Below are positions 32,158 through 41,055 of a DNA stretch of 47,328 bases, piece by piece. The stretch lies in NCBI RefSeq assembly GCF_009649175.1, contig NZ_WJPO01000031.1, positions 1-47,328 on the forward strand, given 5' to 3'. Made by a program: the position numbers and the translations under genes. The notes beneath the pieces are model-generated. The model worked only from the letters and a program-made list of their open reading frames with translations, made no database searches and was not told the origin of the DNA. Position 1 is the first letter of the stretch, and each line of letters begins with the position of its first letter. Source of the stretch: Rhodovulum strictum. Lineage in GTDB: Bacteria; Pseudomonadota; Alphaproteobacteria; Rhodobacterales; Rhodobacteraceae.

Positions 32158-33240
32158 TCAGAACAGGATCACGTTGCGCCGGGCCGCGCCGGTTTTCGTG
32201 TCGGCTATGGCCTCGTTGATCTGGTCCAGCCGCCAGCGCCCCGAGATCAGCTCGTCCAGCCGGATCCGGCCCTGGCGGTAGAGATCCACGATCCAGGGGA
32301 TGTCGCGGGCCAGCACCGTGTCGCCCATCATCGAGCCGCGCAATTCCTGCCCCAGAAGGGCAATCGACATCGGTTCATAGCGCGCCGTCTGGCCGGAATG
32401 GGGCATGCCCACCATCACCAGCCGCCCGCCCGGCGCCAGATAGCGCGGCGCGCTGTCATAGGCTGCCGGGTTGCCGACCGCGACCAGCACCGCGTCGGCG
32501 GCGCGGCCCGCGATCTGGCGGGCACGGCGCCAGGGCTTGTCCTCGCTCGCCAGCACGCCGTCGGTGGCGCCGAATTCCAGCGCCGCCTCCAGCTTGTCGG
32601 GGCGCATGTCGATGGCGATGATCCGGGCGGCCCCGGCCAGCCGCGCGCCCTGGATCGCGTTCAGCCCCACGCCGCCCGCGCCGATCACCACCACGGTTTC
32701 ACCGGGCCGGATCCGCGCGGTGTTGACCGCGGCGCCCAGCCCCGTGATCACCCCGCAGGAAATCAGCGACGCGGCGTCCATGGCCATGTCGGCCGGGATC
32801 GGGGCAAGCTGGCTTTCATGCACCACCACCGCCTCGGCAAAGGCGCCGGTGTCCAGCCCCTGATGCACGGGTTCGCCCGCCTCGGTGAAGAGCGGCGTGT
32901 TGCCGTCACCCGGTTTCGTGCGGCAGATCGTCGGGTGCCCCCCGGCGCAGGTGGGGCAGCGGCCGCAGGCGCGGATCAGCGTCACCAGCACCCTGTCGCC
33001 CGGCGCATAGCCCGTGACCCCCGGCCCGATCGCGGCGACATGGCCCGCGGCCTCGTGCCCGTAGACGGCGGGCAGGCTCTGGTTCCATGCGCCTTCGGCC
33101 ATCGAGATGTCGGAATGGCAGATCGCCACCGCGCCCAGCGTGACCTCGACCTCGCCGGGTCCGGGCGGGCGTAGGTGCAGGGTCTCGATGTTCAGCGGTG
33201 CGCCGAATGCGCGGCAGAGGGCGGCCTTGATCGGGCGCAT
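32158..33240 (-). CDS. Zinc-dependent alcohol dehydrogenase (MDR family)
   Basis: A 360-residue medium-chain dehydrogenase. Catalytic zinc ligands lie in VAICHSDIS and VYGHEAAGHVAAIG. The structural-zinc loop carries the Cys set CGRCPTCAGGHPTIC. The Rossmann motif is VVIGAGGVGLNAIQGARLAGA, followed by an acidic residue at the end of the second strand (IAIDMRPDK), favouring NAD. It resembles class III-like and mycothiol-type ADH proteins. The substrate is not predictable. It is 18 bp downstream of an MFS exporter gene on the same strand, possibly co-transcribed. Confidence 0.93.
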   Translation of the reverse strand: MRPIKAALCRAFGAPLNIETLHLRPPGPGEVEVTLGAVAICHSDISMAEGAWNQSLPAVYGHEAAGHVAAIGPGVTGYAPGDRVLVTLIRACGRCPTCAGGHPTICRTKPGDGNTPLFTEAGEPVHQGLDTGAFAEAVVVHESQLAPIPADMAMDAASLISCGVITGLGAAVNTARIRPGETVVVIGAGGVGLNAIQGARLAGAARIIAIDMRPDKLEAALEFGATDGVLASEDKPWRRARQIAGRAADAVLVAVGNPAAYDSAPRYLAPGGRLVMVGMPHSGQTARYEPMSIALLGQELRGSMMGDTVLARDIPWIVDLYRQGRIRLDELISGRWRLDQINEAIADTKTGAARRNVILF

Positions 33241-33258
33241 GGGTGGTCTCCTTCCGGG

Positions 33259-34479
33259 TCAGGCGGGGGCGCGGCTCTCGCTTCGCGCAACGAAGACAAG
33301 GGCGCAGACGATCATCAGGCTGGCTGCCAGCAGGAACGGCGCCCCGGGCAGGATCATGGGCGCGCCCTCGCGGGTGAAGGCGGCGAAGATCTGCGTCATC
33401 GCGATGGGCGACAGGATCATAGCGACCGAGCGGGTGGAACTGATCGCGCCCTGCAATTCGCCCTGCTGGTTGTCATGCGCGGCCTTCGACATCAGCCCCA
33501 GGATCGCGGGCGTGACCACCGCCCCCAGCGCCAGAAGCGGCGTCATCAGCAGGATCGCGGTCGAGTTGTCGACAAGGCCGATGATCAGGAAGGCGACAAA
33601 ATTGTAGGACAGACCGTACCAGACGGTGCCGCGTTCGCCCAGCACGCGCAGGATCACCCGGATCAGCCCGCCCTGCACCGCGGCGATACCGATGCCGAAC
33701 ATCGCCAGCGAAATGCCGATGGTGCCGGTCGACCAGCCAAAGCGGTACTGGGTGAAATAGGCCCAGATCGCGGGATAGATGAACATCGCGCATTCATAAA
33801 GGAAGAACAGCGCCAGCAGCGGCCGCACCCCGGGCAGCCGCCCCATTTCGCGAAAGGCACCCAGCGGGTTCGCCCGGCGCCATTCGAACGGGCGACGGAT
33901 GCGGTCGGTCACCGTCTCGGGCAGCACGAACCAGCCGAAGATCAGGTTGGCGGTGGCCAGCGCGGCGGCGGCCCAGAACGGCGCGCGCGGGCCAAGCTCG
34001 CCCAGGAAACCGCCGATCAGGGGGCCAAGCACGAAGCCGATGCCGAAGGTTGCGCCGATCAGCCCGAACCGCGCGGCCTTGCGTTCGGGGGGCGAGATAT
34101 CGGCGATGAAGGCGCCCGCGGTCGCCTGTGTCGCGGCGGTGATCCCGCCGACGATGCGGGCCGCGAACAACAGCCAGATCGAGCCCGCCAGCGCCATCAC
34201 CACATAATCCAGCGCCATCGTGGCAAGCGAGATCAGCAGAACCGGCCGCCGCCCGTAGCGGTCCGACAGGTTGCCGACCAGCGGACCGCACAGGAACTGC
34301 ATCACCGCAAACGAGGTGGCGAGGATCCCGCCCCAGATCGCGGCATCCGACAGCCCCACGCCCTCGATGTCGCGGATCAGGTCGGGCATCACCGGCAGGA
34401 TCAGCCCGATCCCGATGGCATCGAGGATCAGCGTGATCAGGATGAAGATGATCGGTAGGCGGGTCTTGGGCTGGCTCAT
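33259..34479 (-). CDS. MFS drug exporter, TetA(TCR)-like
   Basis: A 406-residue transporter with twelve predicted helices. Hallmarks of the DHA1 tetracycline group are LILDAIGIGLILPVMPDLIRD in helix 1, the motif A loop GPLVGNLSDRYGRRPVLLISL and motif C GATFGIGFVLGPLIGG. It should exchange protons for a hydrophobic drug or metabolite, but the sequence does not identify tetracycline. The start is MSQPKTRLPIIFILI; longer frames upstream are not conserved-looking. No regulator is adjacent. It lies in line with the alcohol dehydrogenase gene. Confidence 0.92.
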   Translation of the reverse strand: MSQPKTRLPIIFILITLILDAIGIGLILPVMPDLIRDIEGVGLSDAAIWGGILATSFAVMQFLCGPLVGNLSDRYGRRPVLLISLATMALDYVVMALAGSIWLLFAARIVGGITAATQATAGAFIADISPPERKAARFGLIGATFGIGFVLGPLIGGFLGELGPRAPFWAAAALATANLIFGWFVLPETVTDRIRRPFEWRRANPLGAFREMGRLPGVRPLLALFFLYECAMFIYPAIWAYFTQYRFGWSTGTIGISLAMFGIGIAAVQGGLIRVILRVLGERGTVWYGLSYNFVAFLIIGLVDNSTAILLMTPLLALGAVVTPAILGLMSKAAHDNQQGELQGAISSTRSVAMILSPIAMTQIFAAFTREGAPMILPGAPFLLAASLMIVCALVFVARSESRAPA

Positions 34480-34552
34480 GGGTGCGCGTCCGGGCGTTGG
34501 ATGACAAGGGCTTAGCCGGCGGGGGCGCACGGCAAAGCGTTTCGCGCGCGCC

Positions 34553-35383
34553 TCAGCCCGGCCGCAGACCCAGCATCGCCCGCGCCTCGGCCCAGGTGGC
34601 GACGGGGCGGTCGTGGCGGTCGCAGAGCTCGACCGCCCGGCGCACCAGCGCGGCGTTCGAGGGGGCAAGCCGGTCGCGGTCCAGCCGCACATTGTCCTCA
34701 AGCCCCGTCCGTGTATGGCCACCGGCGGCGATGGACCATTCGTTCACCTCGATCTGGTGCCGCCCGATCCCCGCGCCGCACCATTCCGCGTCGGGCGCCA
34801 GCCGGTTCAGCGTCTGAATGTAGAAGTCGAAACTGGCCCGGTCCGCGGGCATCGCGTTCTTCACGCCCATCACGAACTGGACGTAAAGCGGCCTGGCCAG
34901 CCGCCCGTCCTCGCTCATCCTCACGGCCTGAAAGATGTGCGACAGGTCGAATGCCTCGATTTCCGGCTTCACATCGTATTTGTGCATCTCAGAGGCAAGG
35001 AAATCGACCAGATCGGGCGGATTCTCGTAGACCCGTGTTGGAAAATTGTTGGAACCGACCGCCAGCGAGGCCATGTCCGGGCGCAGCGGCAGCATCCCCG
35101 CCCGCGCCGCCCCCGCGCCGGAGCGGCCGCCCGTCGAGAGTTGCACGATCATGCCGGGGCAATGCTTGTGGATGCCCTCCATCAGCCGTGCGAAACGCTC
35201 GGGGTCCGAGGTCGGCGTCTGGTCGTCATTGCGGACATGGCAATGGGCGATGCTTGCCCCCGCCTCGAAGCTTTCGTGGATGCTCTCGACCTGTTCGGCG
35301 ATGGTGATGGGAACGGCCGGGTTGTCCTCCTTGCGGGGGACCGATCCGGTGATGGCGACGCAGATGATGCAGGGTTTGGTCAT
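34553..35383 (-). CDS. Beta-keto acid cleavage enzyme (BKACE, DUF849)
   Basis: A 276-residue TIM-barrel enzyme of the family named for 3-keto-5-aminohexanoate cleavage, condensing a beta-keto acid with acetyl-CoA to give acetoacetate and a new CoA ester. Zinc ligands are the HxH in SIAHCHVRND, a later His and a Glu. Other family blocks are CIICVAITGSVPRKEDNPAVPIT, STGGRSGAGAARAG, and C-terminal HTRTGLEDNVRLDRDRLAPSNAALV. Substrate specificity cannot be read from sequence. Its ATG overlaps the stop of the alpha/beta hydrolase by 4 bp, so the two may act in one catabolic route. Confidence 0.94.
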   Translation of the reverse strand: MTKPCIICVAITGSVPRKEDNPAVPITIAEQVESIHESFEAGASIAHCHVRNDDQTPTSDPERFARLMEGIHKHCPGMIVQLSTGGRSGAGAARAGMLPLRPDMASLAVGSNNFPTRVYENPPDLVDFLASEMHKYDVKPEIEAFDLSHIFQAVRMSEDGRLARPLYVQFVMGVKNAMPADRASFDFYIQTLNRLAPDAEWCGAGIGRHQIEVNEWSIAAGGHTRTGLEDNVRLDRDRLAPSNAALVRRAVELCDRHDRPVATWAEARAMLGLRPG

Positions 35384-36087
35384 TTCGTCTCGGCTATGGC
35401 GATCAGGATTTGCGCCAGTCTATCGGGGGCGGCGAAGAAGGGCGAGTGGCCGGTTTCCAGGCGATGGACCTGCGCGGGCGGCCAGTCGCGCGTCATGTCC
35501 TCTTGCGCCGCGGGCGGGATGGCGCGGTCAGCGGTGCAGATGACGTAGTGGCGCGGCAGCCTCGCGGGCAGGGCGGCGGCGGGTTCGGTGCCGGGGGCGG
35601 TCGGCTGCGGCGTCAGGCGGGGACGGGCGAAATCGGCGGTGCCGGACGGGCAGTCGTGATAAAATACGGGTTCAAGGCTTTCCTCCGCGAAGGTCGATGT
35701 CTTGCGGTCCGCGCTCATCCGGAAGGCGGCCAGCAGGCTCTCGCAGCGATAATGCGCGCGCAGATCGCGGGCCGATTGCCCCGGCCGCGGGGCCCAGGCG
35801 GCGACGAAGACCAGCGCCTCGATCCGATCCGGTGCTGCGGCACCTGCGGCGGTTATGGTGATGCCGCCCAGCGAATGGCCGACGAGGATCGCGGGCCTGG
35901 TCAGCGCCGCCAGCACCGCATCGCGGTAATCGCTCAGCGTCACCGTTTCGGGCGGCGTCGGGTCCGCGCCTGCCCCGGGCAGGTCGATCGCGCGGGCATC
36001 ATGGCCCGCCGCCCTCAGAAGCGGCAGCACATCGCGCCAGCACCAGGCGCCATGGTTCGATCCGTGGACAAGCAGGAATTCTGTCAT
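35380..36087 (-). CDS. Alpha/beta hydrolase (salicylate-esterase/MES-like)
   Basis: A 235-residue hydrolase beginning MTEFLLVHGSNHGAWCWRDVLPLL. The nucleophile elbow is ILVGHSLGGITITAAGA (Ser in GHSLGG), and the catalytic His is probably in HRLETGHSPFFAAP near the C-terminus. The oxyanion hole is LVHGSNHGAWCW. The layout resembles plant methylesterase/EstC-type proteins. ATG 36087 is taken; ATG 36099 would add MGLK. It is coupled to the BKACE gene by ATGA and preceded by a small open frame with a good ribosome-binding site. Confidence 0.88.
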   Translation of the reverse strand: MTEFLLVHGSNHGAWCWRDVLPLLRAAGHDARAIDLPGAGADPTPPETVTLSDYRDAVLAALTRPAILVGHSLGGITITAAGAAAPDRIEALVFVAAWAPRPGQSARDLRAHYRCESLLAAFRMSADRKTSTFAEESLEPVFYHDCPSGTADFARPRLTPQPTAPGTEPAAALPARLPRHYVICTADRAIPPAAQEDMTRDWPPAQVHRLETGHSPFFAAPDRLAQILIAIAETK

Positions 36088-36089
36088 TT

Positions 36090-36311
36090 TCAGGCCCATT
36101 TCCAGCTTCGGCTTTTCCGAGATGTTCGGAAAGCGCAATTCTTGTGCAGTCCGAAAAGATGCCGCAGCGCCCGCAAAGGGCGCCTCGCCATCTGCTGGAA
36201 GAGCAGGGTTCCCGCTTGGTCGATGCAGGGCAGATGGCCAGCCCCGCGGATCGGGGCACATTGTGCGCCCGGCTGCCAAAGCGCCACATCGCCCAGATCT
36301 GCAATCCGCAT
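36090..36311 (-). CDS. Hypothetical small protein upstream of the hydrolase
   Basis: A 73-residue frame starting MRIADLGDVALWQPGAQCAP with a consensus AGGAGG seven bases before ATG, the best Shine-Dalgarno in this neighbourhood. It ends three bases before the hydrolase ATG, so it could serve as a coupling leader gene. The C-terminal half is Arg/Ser/Lys-rich and does not look like a conserved domain. It may be a truncated gene. I recognise no family. Confidence 0.35.
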   Translation of the reverse strand: MRIADLGDVALWQPGAQCAPIRGAGHLPCIDQAGTLLFQQMARRPLRALRHLFGLHKNCAFRTSRKSRSWKWA

Positions 36312-36371
36312 CGACACCTCCTGTCCTGTCCGACCGCCGCGCAGCATGGCCCGCGGGGCAGGGGGCGTCAA

Positions 36372-37490
36372 TCAGACCAGCCTTATATGCGCCATGATCT
36401 GCCCGTGATCCGAGGCGCGCACATTGCCGGGCGCTTCGGGAAGGGTGCCGTCGGTGATGTGGTCGTTGAAGATTCCGAAATGGGTCATCTCGCCGATCCG
36501 GCCGGGCCAGTCGGGGTGGAAATGGCGCGACAGCAGGATCGCGTCAAAGGACTCGAAGACGCCGCCGAAGGCATTGGTATAGGCCATGTCGCGCAGCGCC
36601 TTGCGGATGAACAGCCGCTCGGCGGAATGCAGTTGCACCCGTTCGACAGCCTCGCGGATCGCGGCGGCCTCGGCCTCGGTATAGCGGTCATCCGCATTGC
36701 GCGCGTCGTGGCGGCGCAGCCAAGTGTAATCGGTGAAGGGTCGTTCGCCCGCGATGATCTGCTGCGTTGCGGATTGCAGGGTGGCGTTCAGATCGCCCAG
36801 TACGGCAACGGGGTTGCCTGCCTCCAGTTCGTCGACCACCAGCTTGCGTAGCACCCAGGCCTCGGCCATCCGGCGCAGCGAGGCGCGCAGTATGCCCAGC
36901 GCCCGGCCCGGTGCGTCGTAGTTCAGAAGGTCAACTTCGGGCGAAAAGCGCGCGCCCTTGGGCCGGACGAATTCGCCCATGCGCGATCTGAGATGCAGGT
37001 TGAAGACGGTCAGCACATGGTTGCCCAGGGGCACGCGCACCTTCAGGATCGGGCGCGTCAGCCGGTTCAGGACATAATGCCCGGCATCGCCGCCGCCCAG
37101 ATGATTGAACGTGATCTCCAGCGGCGGGTCGAGCCGCTGGATCGACATCGGTTGCCCCGCAAAGCCGAAGCGCGACAGGATCGCCAGCCCCGGCCGCCGC
37201 TCGCCCGGGCCGGAATCGGCCAGGTTGGGGGCAAAGGCCAGATCGGCCTCGGCATAGGGGCGGCGGTCGGGTGCGGTTTCATCGGCGCGCGCGATCACCT
37301 CGCGCAGGGCTTCGGGGTCGATGATTTCCTGAAAGGCCAGAATGTCGGAATCCATGCGGTTCAGTTGCGCCGCCATCCAGTCGCGCTTGGCGGCATAATC
37401 CTCTGTCGAATAAATCTCGAACCGCTGATATTCCTGATCCGGGCCGATCAGGTTCTGGGTGTTGAATGTTGCAATCCTGAAAGTCTTCAT
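36372..37490 (-). CDS. Endonuclease/exonuclease/phosphatase family protein
   Basis: A 372-residue Mg-dependent phosphodiesterase-fold protein. Catalytic signatures are RIATFNTQNLIGPD (Asn), DILAFQEIID (Glu), TVFNLHLRS (His), VAVLGDLNATLQS (Asp/Asn) and the C-terminal VRASDHGQIMAHI (Asp-His). The family ranges from DNA repair nucleases to lipid phosphatases, and the substrate is unknown. It has no signal peptide. Its ATG overlaps the stop of the dehydratase gene by 4 bp, making it the last gene of the four-gene cluster that starts at the dehalogenase. Confidence 0.9.
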   Translation of the reverse strand: MKTFRIATFNTQNLIGPDQEYQRFEIYSTEDYAAKRDWMAAQLNRMDSDILAFQEIIDPEALREVIARADETAPDRRPYAEADLAFAPNLADSGPGERRPGLAILSRFGFAGQPMSIQRLDPPLEITFNHLGGGDAGHYVLNRLTRPILKVRVPLGNHVLTVFNLHLRSRMGEFVRPKGARFSPEVDLLNYDAPGRALGILRASLRRMAEAWVLRKLVVDELEAGNPVAVLGDLNATLQSATQQIIAGERPFTDYTWLRRHDARNADDRYTEAEAAAIREAVERVQLHSAERLFIRKALRDMAYTNAFGGVFESFDAILLSRHFHPDWPGRIGEMTHFGIFNDHITDGTLPEAPGNVRASDHGQIMAHIRLV

Positions 37491-38461
37491 CGCGCTTCTC
37501 CGTCCTGTCCGAGCGCCATCCGGAAGGTTTCAGCCGCCACATTGCCGCCCGATCCGATCACGATCACCGCATCGCCTGTCACCGCTTCGGCCCGGAACAG
37601 GGCCGCGGCCAGCGCCACCGCGCCGCCGGGTTCGAGCACGATCCTTAGCTGGGTGAAAGCGGCGGCCATGGCACGCAGCGCCTCGCCCTCGGTGACCACG
37701 AGGCCGGGGCCGCAGAGCCGCGCCATGACTGGAAAGGTGATCCGGCCCGGGCTGGGCGTCAGGATCGCATCGCAAAGCGATCCCGCGCGGGCATCGTTCG
37801 CGACGATCCGGCCTGCGGCCAGTGATCGGGCGGTGTCGTCGAAGCCTTCGGGTTCCACGGGACGCACCCGCAGCCCCGGGGCGCGCGCCTCAAGCGCCAG
37901 CGCGACGCCCGCGGTCAGCCCGCCGCCGCCGCAGGGGATCAGCACATCGGCATCCGTGACGCCCGCCGCGGCGGCCTGTGCGGCCAGTTCCAGCCCGACC
38001 GTGCCCTGCCCGGCAATCACCTGCGGATCGTCGAAGGGCCGGATCAGCGTCAGCCCGCGTGCCGCCGCGATACCGGCTGCCAGCGCCTCGCGGTCTTCGG
38101 TGGCGCGGTCGTACAGCACCAGTTCGGCCCCCAGCGCGCGGGTGCCATCGATCTTGGGTCCGGGCGCGTCGGTCGGCATCACGATCACCGCGGGCAGGCC
38201 GAACGCGGCTGCGGCCCGGGCCACGCCCTGCGCATGGTTGCCCGAGGACAGGGCGATCACGCCCCGCGCCCCCGCGCCCCGCGCCGAGACTGCCGCCCAG
38301 CCGCCGCGCGCCTTGAAACTGCCGGTATGTTGCAGGCATTCGGCCTTGACCAGCACGCGCCGCCCCGCGATCCGGTCCAGCCCCGGCGCGGACAGCAGCG
38401 GGGTTTCACGCACATGGCCCGCAAGCCGCGACGCCGCGGCCTCAATCATCGCGATGTTCAC
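37487..38461 (-). CDS. Threonine/serine dehydratase-like PLP enzyme
   Basis: A 324-residue fold-type II PLP enzyme. The cofactor Lys is in HTGSFKARGGWAAV. Other motifs are ALSSGNHAQGVARAAAAFGLPAVIVMP, the phosphate loop PCGGGGLTAGVALAL and C-terminal IGSGGNVAAE. It lacks the regulatory ACT domain, as in catabolic threonine dehydratase, serine racemase and hydroxyaspartate dehydratase, so the substrate could be any of these. The GTG start at 38461 is chosen because GTGA overlaps the upstream stop. ATG 38449 is an alternative. Confidence 0.88.
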   Translation of the reverse strand: MNIAMIEAAASRLAGHVRETPLLSAPGLDRIAGRRVLVKAECLQHTGSFKARGGWAAVSARGAGARGVIALSSGNHAQGVARAAAAFGLPAVIVMPTDAPGPKIDGTRALGAELVLYDRATEDREALAAGIAAARGLTLIRPFDDPQVIAGQGTVGLELAAQAAAAGVTDADVLIPCGGGGLTAGVALALEARAPGLRVRPVEPEGFDDTARSLAAGRIVANDARAGSLCDAILTPSPGRITFPVMARLCGPGLVVTEGEALRAMAAAFTQLRIVLEPGGAVALAAALFRAEAVTGDAVIVIGSGGNVAAETFRMALGQDGEAR

Positions 38462-39282
38462 GCGACGGCCTTCAGGAAGGCGCGGATCGCGGCCAGACTT
38501 TCGGGCTCGTCGAGAAAGGGGACATGCGCGCGGTCCGGCACCTCGGCAAAGATCATGTCGGGGCGGCGGCGGCGCATCTCGGTCGTCGCCTCGGGCGAGA
38601 GCAGGTCGGAATTCGCCCCCCGGATCAATGCCACGGGCTTGCCCGCCAGCGCATCGAAGAGCGGCCACAGATCGGGGGCCTCGCCCTCGAAGGCGGCCAG
38701 GAACGCCTCGCGCAGCGCCGGGTCATAGGTGATCCGCAGCCCCTCGGTCGTCTCGATGAAATGGTGCCGCGCCTCCTGCAACCAACGCTCGTGCGGGACA
38801 TTCTCGAAGCCCGTCATCGAGCGCGCCAGCCCCATCGCGGCCTGTTCATGGGTTCTTGCCGCCGGGTTTCGGCCGACATAGTCGAAGATGCGCTCAAGCC
38901 CCGGCCGGGCGATCTCGGGGCCGACATCGTTCAGGCACAGCCCCGCCACGCGGTTGGGCACCGTCGCGGCCAGCAGCATCCCGATCAGCCCCCCGCGCGA
39001 GGTGCCCAGGATCGGCACCGCGCCCAGCCCCAGATGGTCGAGCAGCGCCACCGCATCCTGCGCCTCCTGCGGCAGGGTATAGCTGGCCGCGCCGGTCCAC
39101 TCGGACGCCCCGCGCCCGCGATAATCCATGCGGATCAGGCGGATATCCGGCAGATGCGGCGCCAGATAGCCGAAATCCGTCGAACTGCGCGTCAGCCCGG
39201 CAAGGCACAGCAGGGGCGGGCCGCTGCCCTCGTCGCGATAGGCGATCCGCGCGCCGTCATGGGCGGTAAAATGGTCCATCAT
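38458..39282 (-). CDS. Alpha/beta hydrolase
   Basis: A 274-residue hydrolase starting MMDHFTAHDGARIAYRDEGSGPPLLCLAGLTRSS (lid-less N-terminal hydrolase pattern). The nucleophile Ser is in ILGTSRGGLIGMLLA, the acid probably in LIRGANSDLLSPEA and the His in VPDRAHVPFLDEPE. GTSRGG is a common variant in this group. It is sandwiched in the tight cluster with 4-bp overlaps on both sides. The reaction is unknown; ester or lactone hydrolysis is likely. Confidence 0.9.
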   Translation of the reverse strand: MMDHFTAHDGARIAYRDEGSGPPLLCLAGLTRSSTDFGYLAPHLPDIRLIRMDYRGRGASEWTGAASYTLPQEAQDAVALLDHLGLGAVPILGTSRGGLIGMLLAATVPNRVAGLCLNDVGPEIARPGLERIFDYVGRNPAARTHEQAAMGLARSMTGFENVPHERWLQEARHHFIETTEGLRITYDPALREAFLAAFEGEAPDLWPLFDALAGKPVALIRGANSDLLSPEATTEMRRRRPDMIFAEVPDRAHVPFLDEPESLAAIRAFLKAVA

Positions 39283-39968
39283 GCTGCCTCTGCAAGGGCC
39301 GGTATGCCGGTCAGGTCGGCCAGGACATGGGCCGGGCGCCAGGGCATGCGGTCGACCGGGGCGCCCGCGCGATTGACCCAGGCGGTCACGAAACCGTATC
39401 CCGCACCCGCCGCCGCGTCCCAGCCATTGGCCGAGACGAACAGCACCTGCCCCGGCGCGGTGCCGAAGCGCTGGCCGACAAGGTCATAGACCGAACGGTG
39501 CGGCTTGAAGACGCCCGCGCTTTCGACCGAGAGCACATCGTCCAGCAAGCCGCCGATCCCTGCCGAGGCTACCGCGCTGGCCAGCATGCCCGGCGCGCCG
39601 TTCGACAGGATCGCGGTGGCCTTGCCCGCCTGTTTCAGCGCCGCCAGCATGGCGGGCACCTCGGGATAGGCCGACAGCGCGCGGTAAAGGTCCAGCAGGC
39701 GGGCGCGCAGCCGGGCATCGCCCTGCAAGCCATGCGCCTCCAGCGCCCAGTCAAGCCCGTCCTGCGTGACCTGCCAGAAATCGGCATGCGCGCCGGTGAT
39801 GGCCCTGAGCCAGCTGTATTCCAGTTGCTTGCGCCGCCAATCCTCGGCCAGCCGTACCCAGAGACCGGCCAGCCGCTCGCAACCCGGCGCGCTGGCTGCC
39901 TCGCGCGCGGCGGCGGTCACGTCGAACAGCGTGCCATAGGCATCGAAGATGCAGGTGGTGATGGCCAT
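39279..39968 (-). CDS. Haloacid dehalogenase, type II
   Basis: A 229-residue HAD-superfamily enzyme of the L-2-haloacid dehalogenase type. The nucleophile Asp is in TCIFDAYGTLFDVTAA, the Ser/Asn motif in AILSNGAPGML, and Lys in GVFKPHRSVYDL; FVSANGWDAAAGAGYGF carries the conserved acidic residues. It hydrolyses 2-haloalkanoic acids or related substrates. GAGGAGGAGGAC precedes the ATG. It is the first gene of a four-gene cluster with successive 4-bp overlaps: dehalogenase, hydrolase, dehydratase, EEP protein. Confidence 0.93.
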   Translation of the reverse strand: MAITTCIFDAYGTLFDVTAAAREAASAPGCERLAGLWVRLAEDWRRKQLEYSWLRAITGAHADFWQVTQDGLDWALEAHGLQGDARLRARLLDLYRALSAYPEVPAMLAALKQAGKATAILSNGAPGMLASAVASAGIGGLLDDVLSVESAGVFKPHRSVYDLVGQRFGTAPGQVLFVSANGWDAAAGAGYGFVTAWVNRAGAPVDRMPWRPAHVLADLTGIPALAEAA

Positions 39969-40085
39969 GTCCTCCTCCTCGGGGGCGAGACTGGCACAGA
40001 GCCGGGCGCGGGAAAAGGGTGCGGACGCGCCGCAGCAGGATGTCACGGGAATCAGGTAGGATGACGCCATAGGAAGGAGACCGCG

Positions 40086-40472
40086 ATGTCACAAGATCAC
40101 GGCAAGGTCTGGTGGACCGAGTTGATGACCCGGGATGTGCCCGGCGCATTGGCCTATTACAAGGCCGTCTGCGGCTGGTATTTCGAGCCGATGTCGGTGG
40201 AGGGAGGGGTCTATCAGGTGGGGATGCGCGCCGGCCAGCCCGTGGTCGGGGTGATGGATCTGGCCAGCATGCCCGGCATGGAGAACCTGCCCGCGCATTG
40301 GTTCAGCTATTTCGCCGTGGACGATCTGGAACGCGCGGTCGAGCAGACCCTCAGCCTTGGCGGCAAGGTGATCCGCGCGCCGTTCCGGATCGAAGGCGTG
40401 GGCCTGATCGCGATCATCGAGGATCCGACCGGTGCCGCAATGGGGCTCATGACACCCGCACCCATGGGCTGA
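40086..40472 (+). CDS. VOC-family (glyoxalase-like) protein
   Basis: A 128-residue protein of the vicinal oxygen chelate fold. Visible motifs are KVWWTELMTRDVPGALAYYKAVCGWYFE, HWFSYFAVDDLERAVEQTLSLGGKV and IAIIEDPTGAAMGLM, the usual strand order with a metal-ligand Glu position. Single-domain members range from antibiotic-resistance proteins to unknown enzymes, and the substrate is not assignable. GAAGGAGA precedes the ATG. It is divergent from the dehalogenase cluster. Confidence 0.9.
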   Translation: MSQDHGKVWWTELMTRDVPGALAYYKAVCGWYFEPMSVEGGVYQVGMRAGQPVVGVMDLASMPGMENLPAHWFSYFAVDDLERAVEQTLSLGGKVIRAPFRIEGVGLIAIIEDPTGAAMGLMTPAPMG

Positions 40473-40561
40473 GGCATCGCGGCGCTTTACATCGCGCGCC
40501 TGTCCCCCGAGGCTGAGGGCATGAGCGGTGCATCCGCCGGGGACAGCCCAAGGAGACAGCC

Positions 40562-40990
40562 ATGACCGAGGTCAAGCCGGGCGATACCGTCCGCATCCAT
40601 TACACCGGCACGCTGCCCGATGGCAGCACCTTCGACAGTTCCGAAGGCCGCGAGCCGCTGGAATTCACCGTGGGCTCGGGCCAGATCATCGCGGGGCTCG
40701 ACGCGGCGCTGCCGGGAATGCGCGCGGGCGACAGGAAGACCATCGAGGTGCCCTGTGCCGACGCCTATGGCGCGCGCAATCCCGATGCCTGCCACGCGAT
40801 CCCGCGCGCCTATGTGCCCGACGACATGCCGATGGAGATCGGCACACGGCTTGAGGTGACGACGCCGCAGGGCCAGGCGATGGCGGTCACCGTGGCCGAG
40901 GTGACCGAGACCGAAGTGGTGCTGGATGCCAATCATCCGCTGGCGGGCGAGGATCTGATCTTTGCCATCGAGCTGGTCTCGATCGGCTGA
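40562..40990 (+). CDS. FKBP-type peptidyl-prolyl isomerase, SlyD-like
   Basis: A 142-residue protein with the FKBP core (KPGDTVRIHYTGTLPDGSTFDSS, PLEFTVGSGQIIAGLDAALPGMRAGDRKTIEV) and an inserted flap as in SlyD (YGARNPDACHAIPRAYVPDDMP). It finishes with VVLDANHPLAGEDLIFAIELVSIG. The metal-binding His/Cys tail of E. coli SlyD is missing. It should be a cytoplasmic chaperone-isomerase. AAGGAGA precedes ATG, 89 bp after the VOC gene. Confidence 0.93.
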   Translation: MTEVKPGDTVRIHYTGTLPDGSTFDSSEGREPLEFTVGSGQIIAGLDAALPGMRAGDRKTIEVPCADAYGARNPDACHAIPRAYVPDDMPMEIGTRLEVTTPQGQAMAVTVAEVTETEVVLDANHPLAGEDLIFAIELVSIG

Positions 40991-41055
40991 TCCTGCCGCG
41001 GGGCTTGGCGCGCCGGATCCTTCGTGCTCAACTGCACCCGGAGGAGGAGCGCGCC

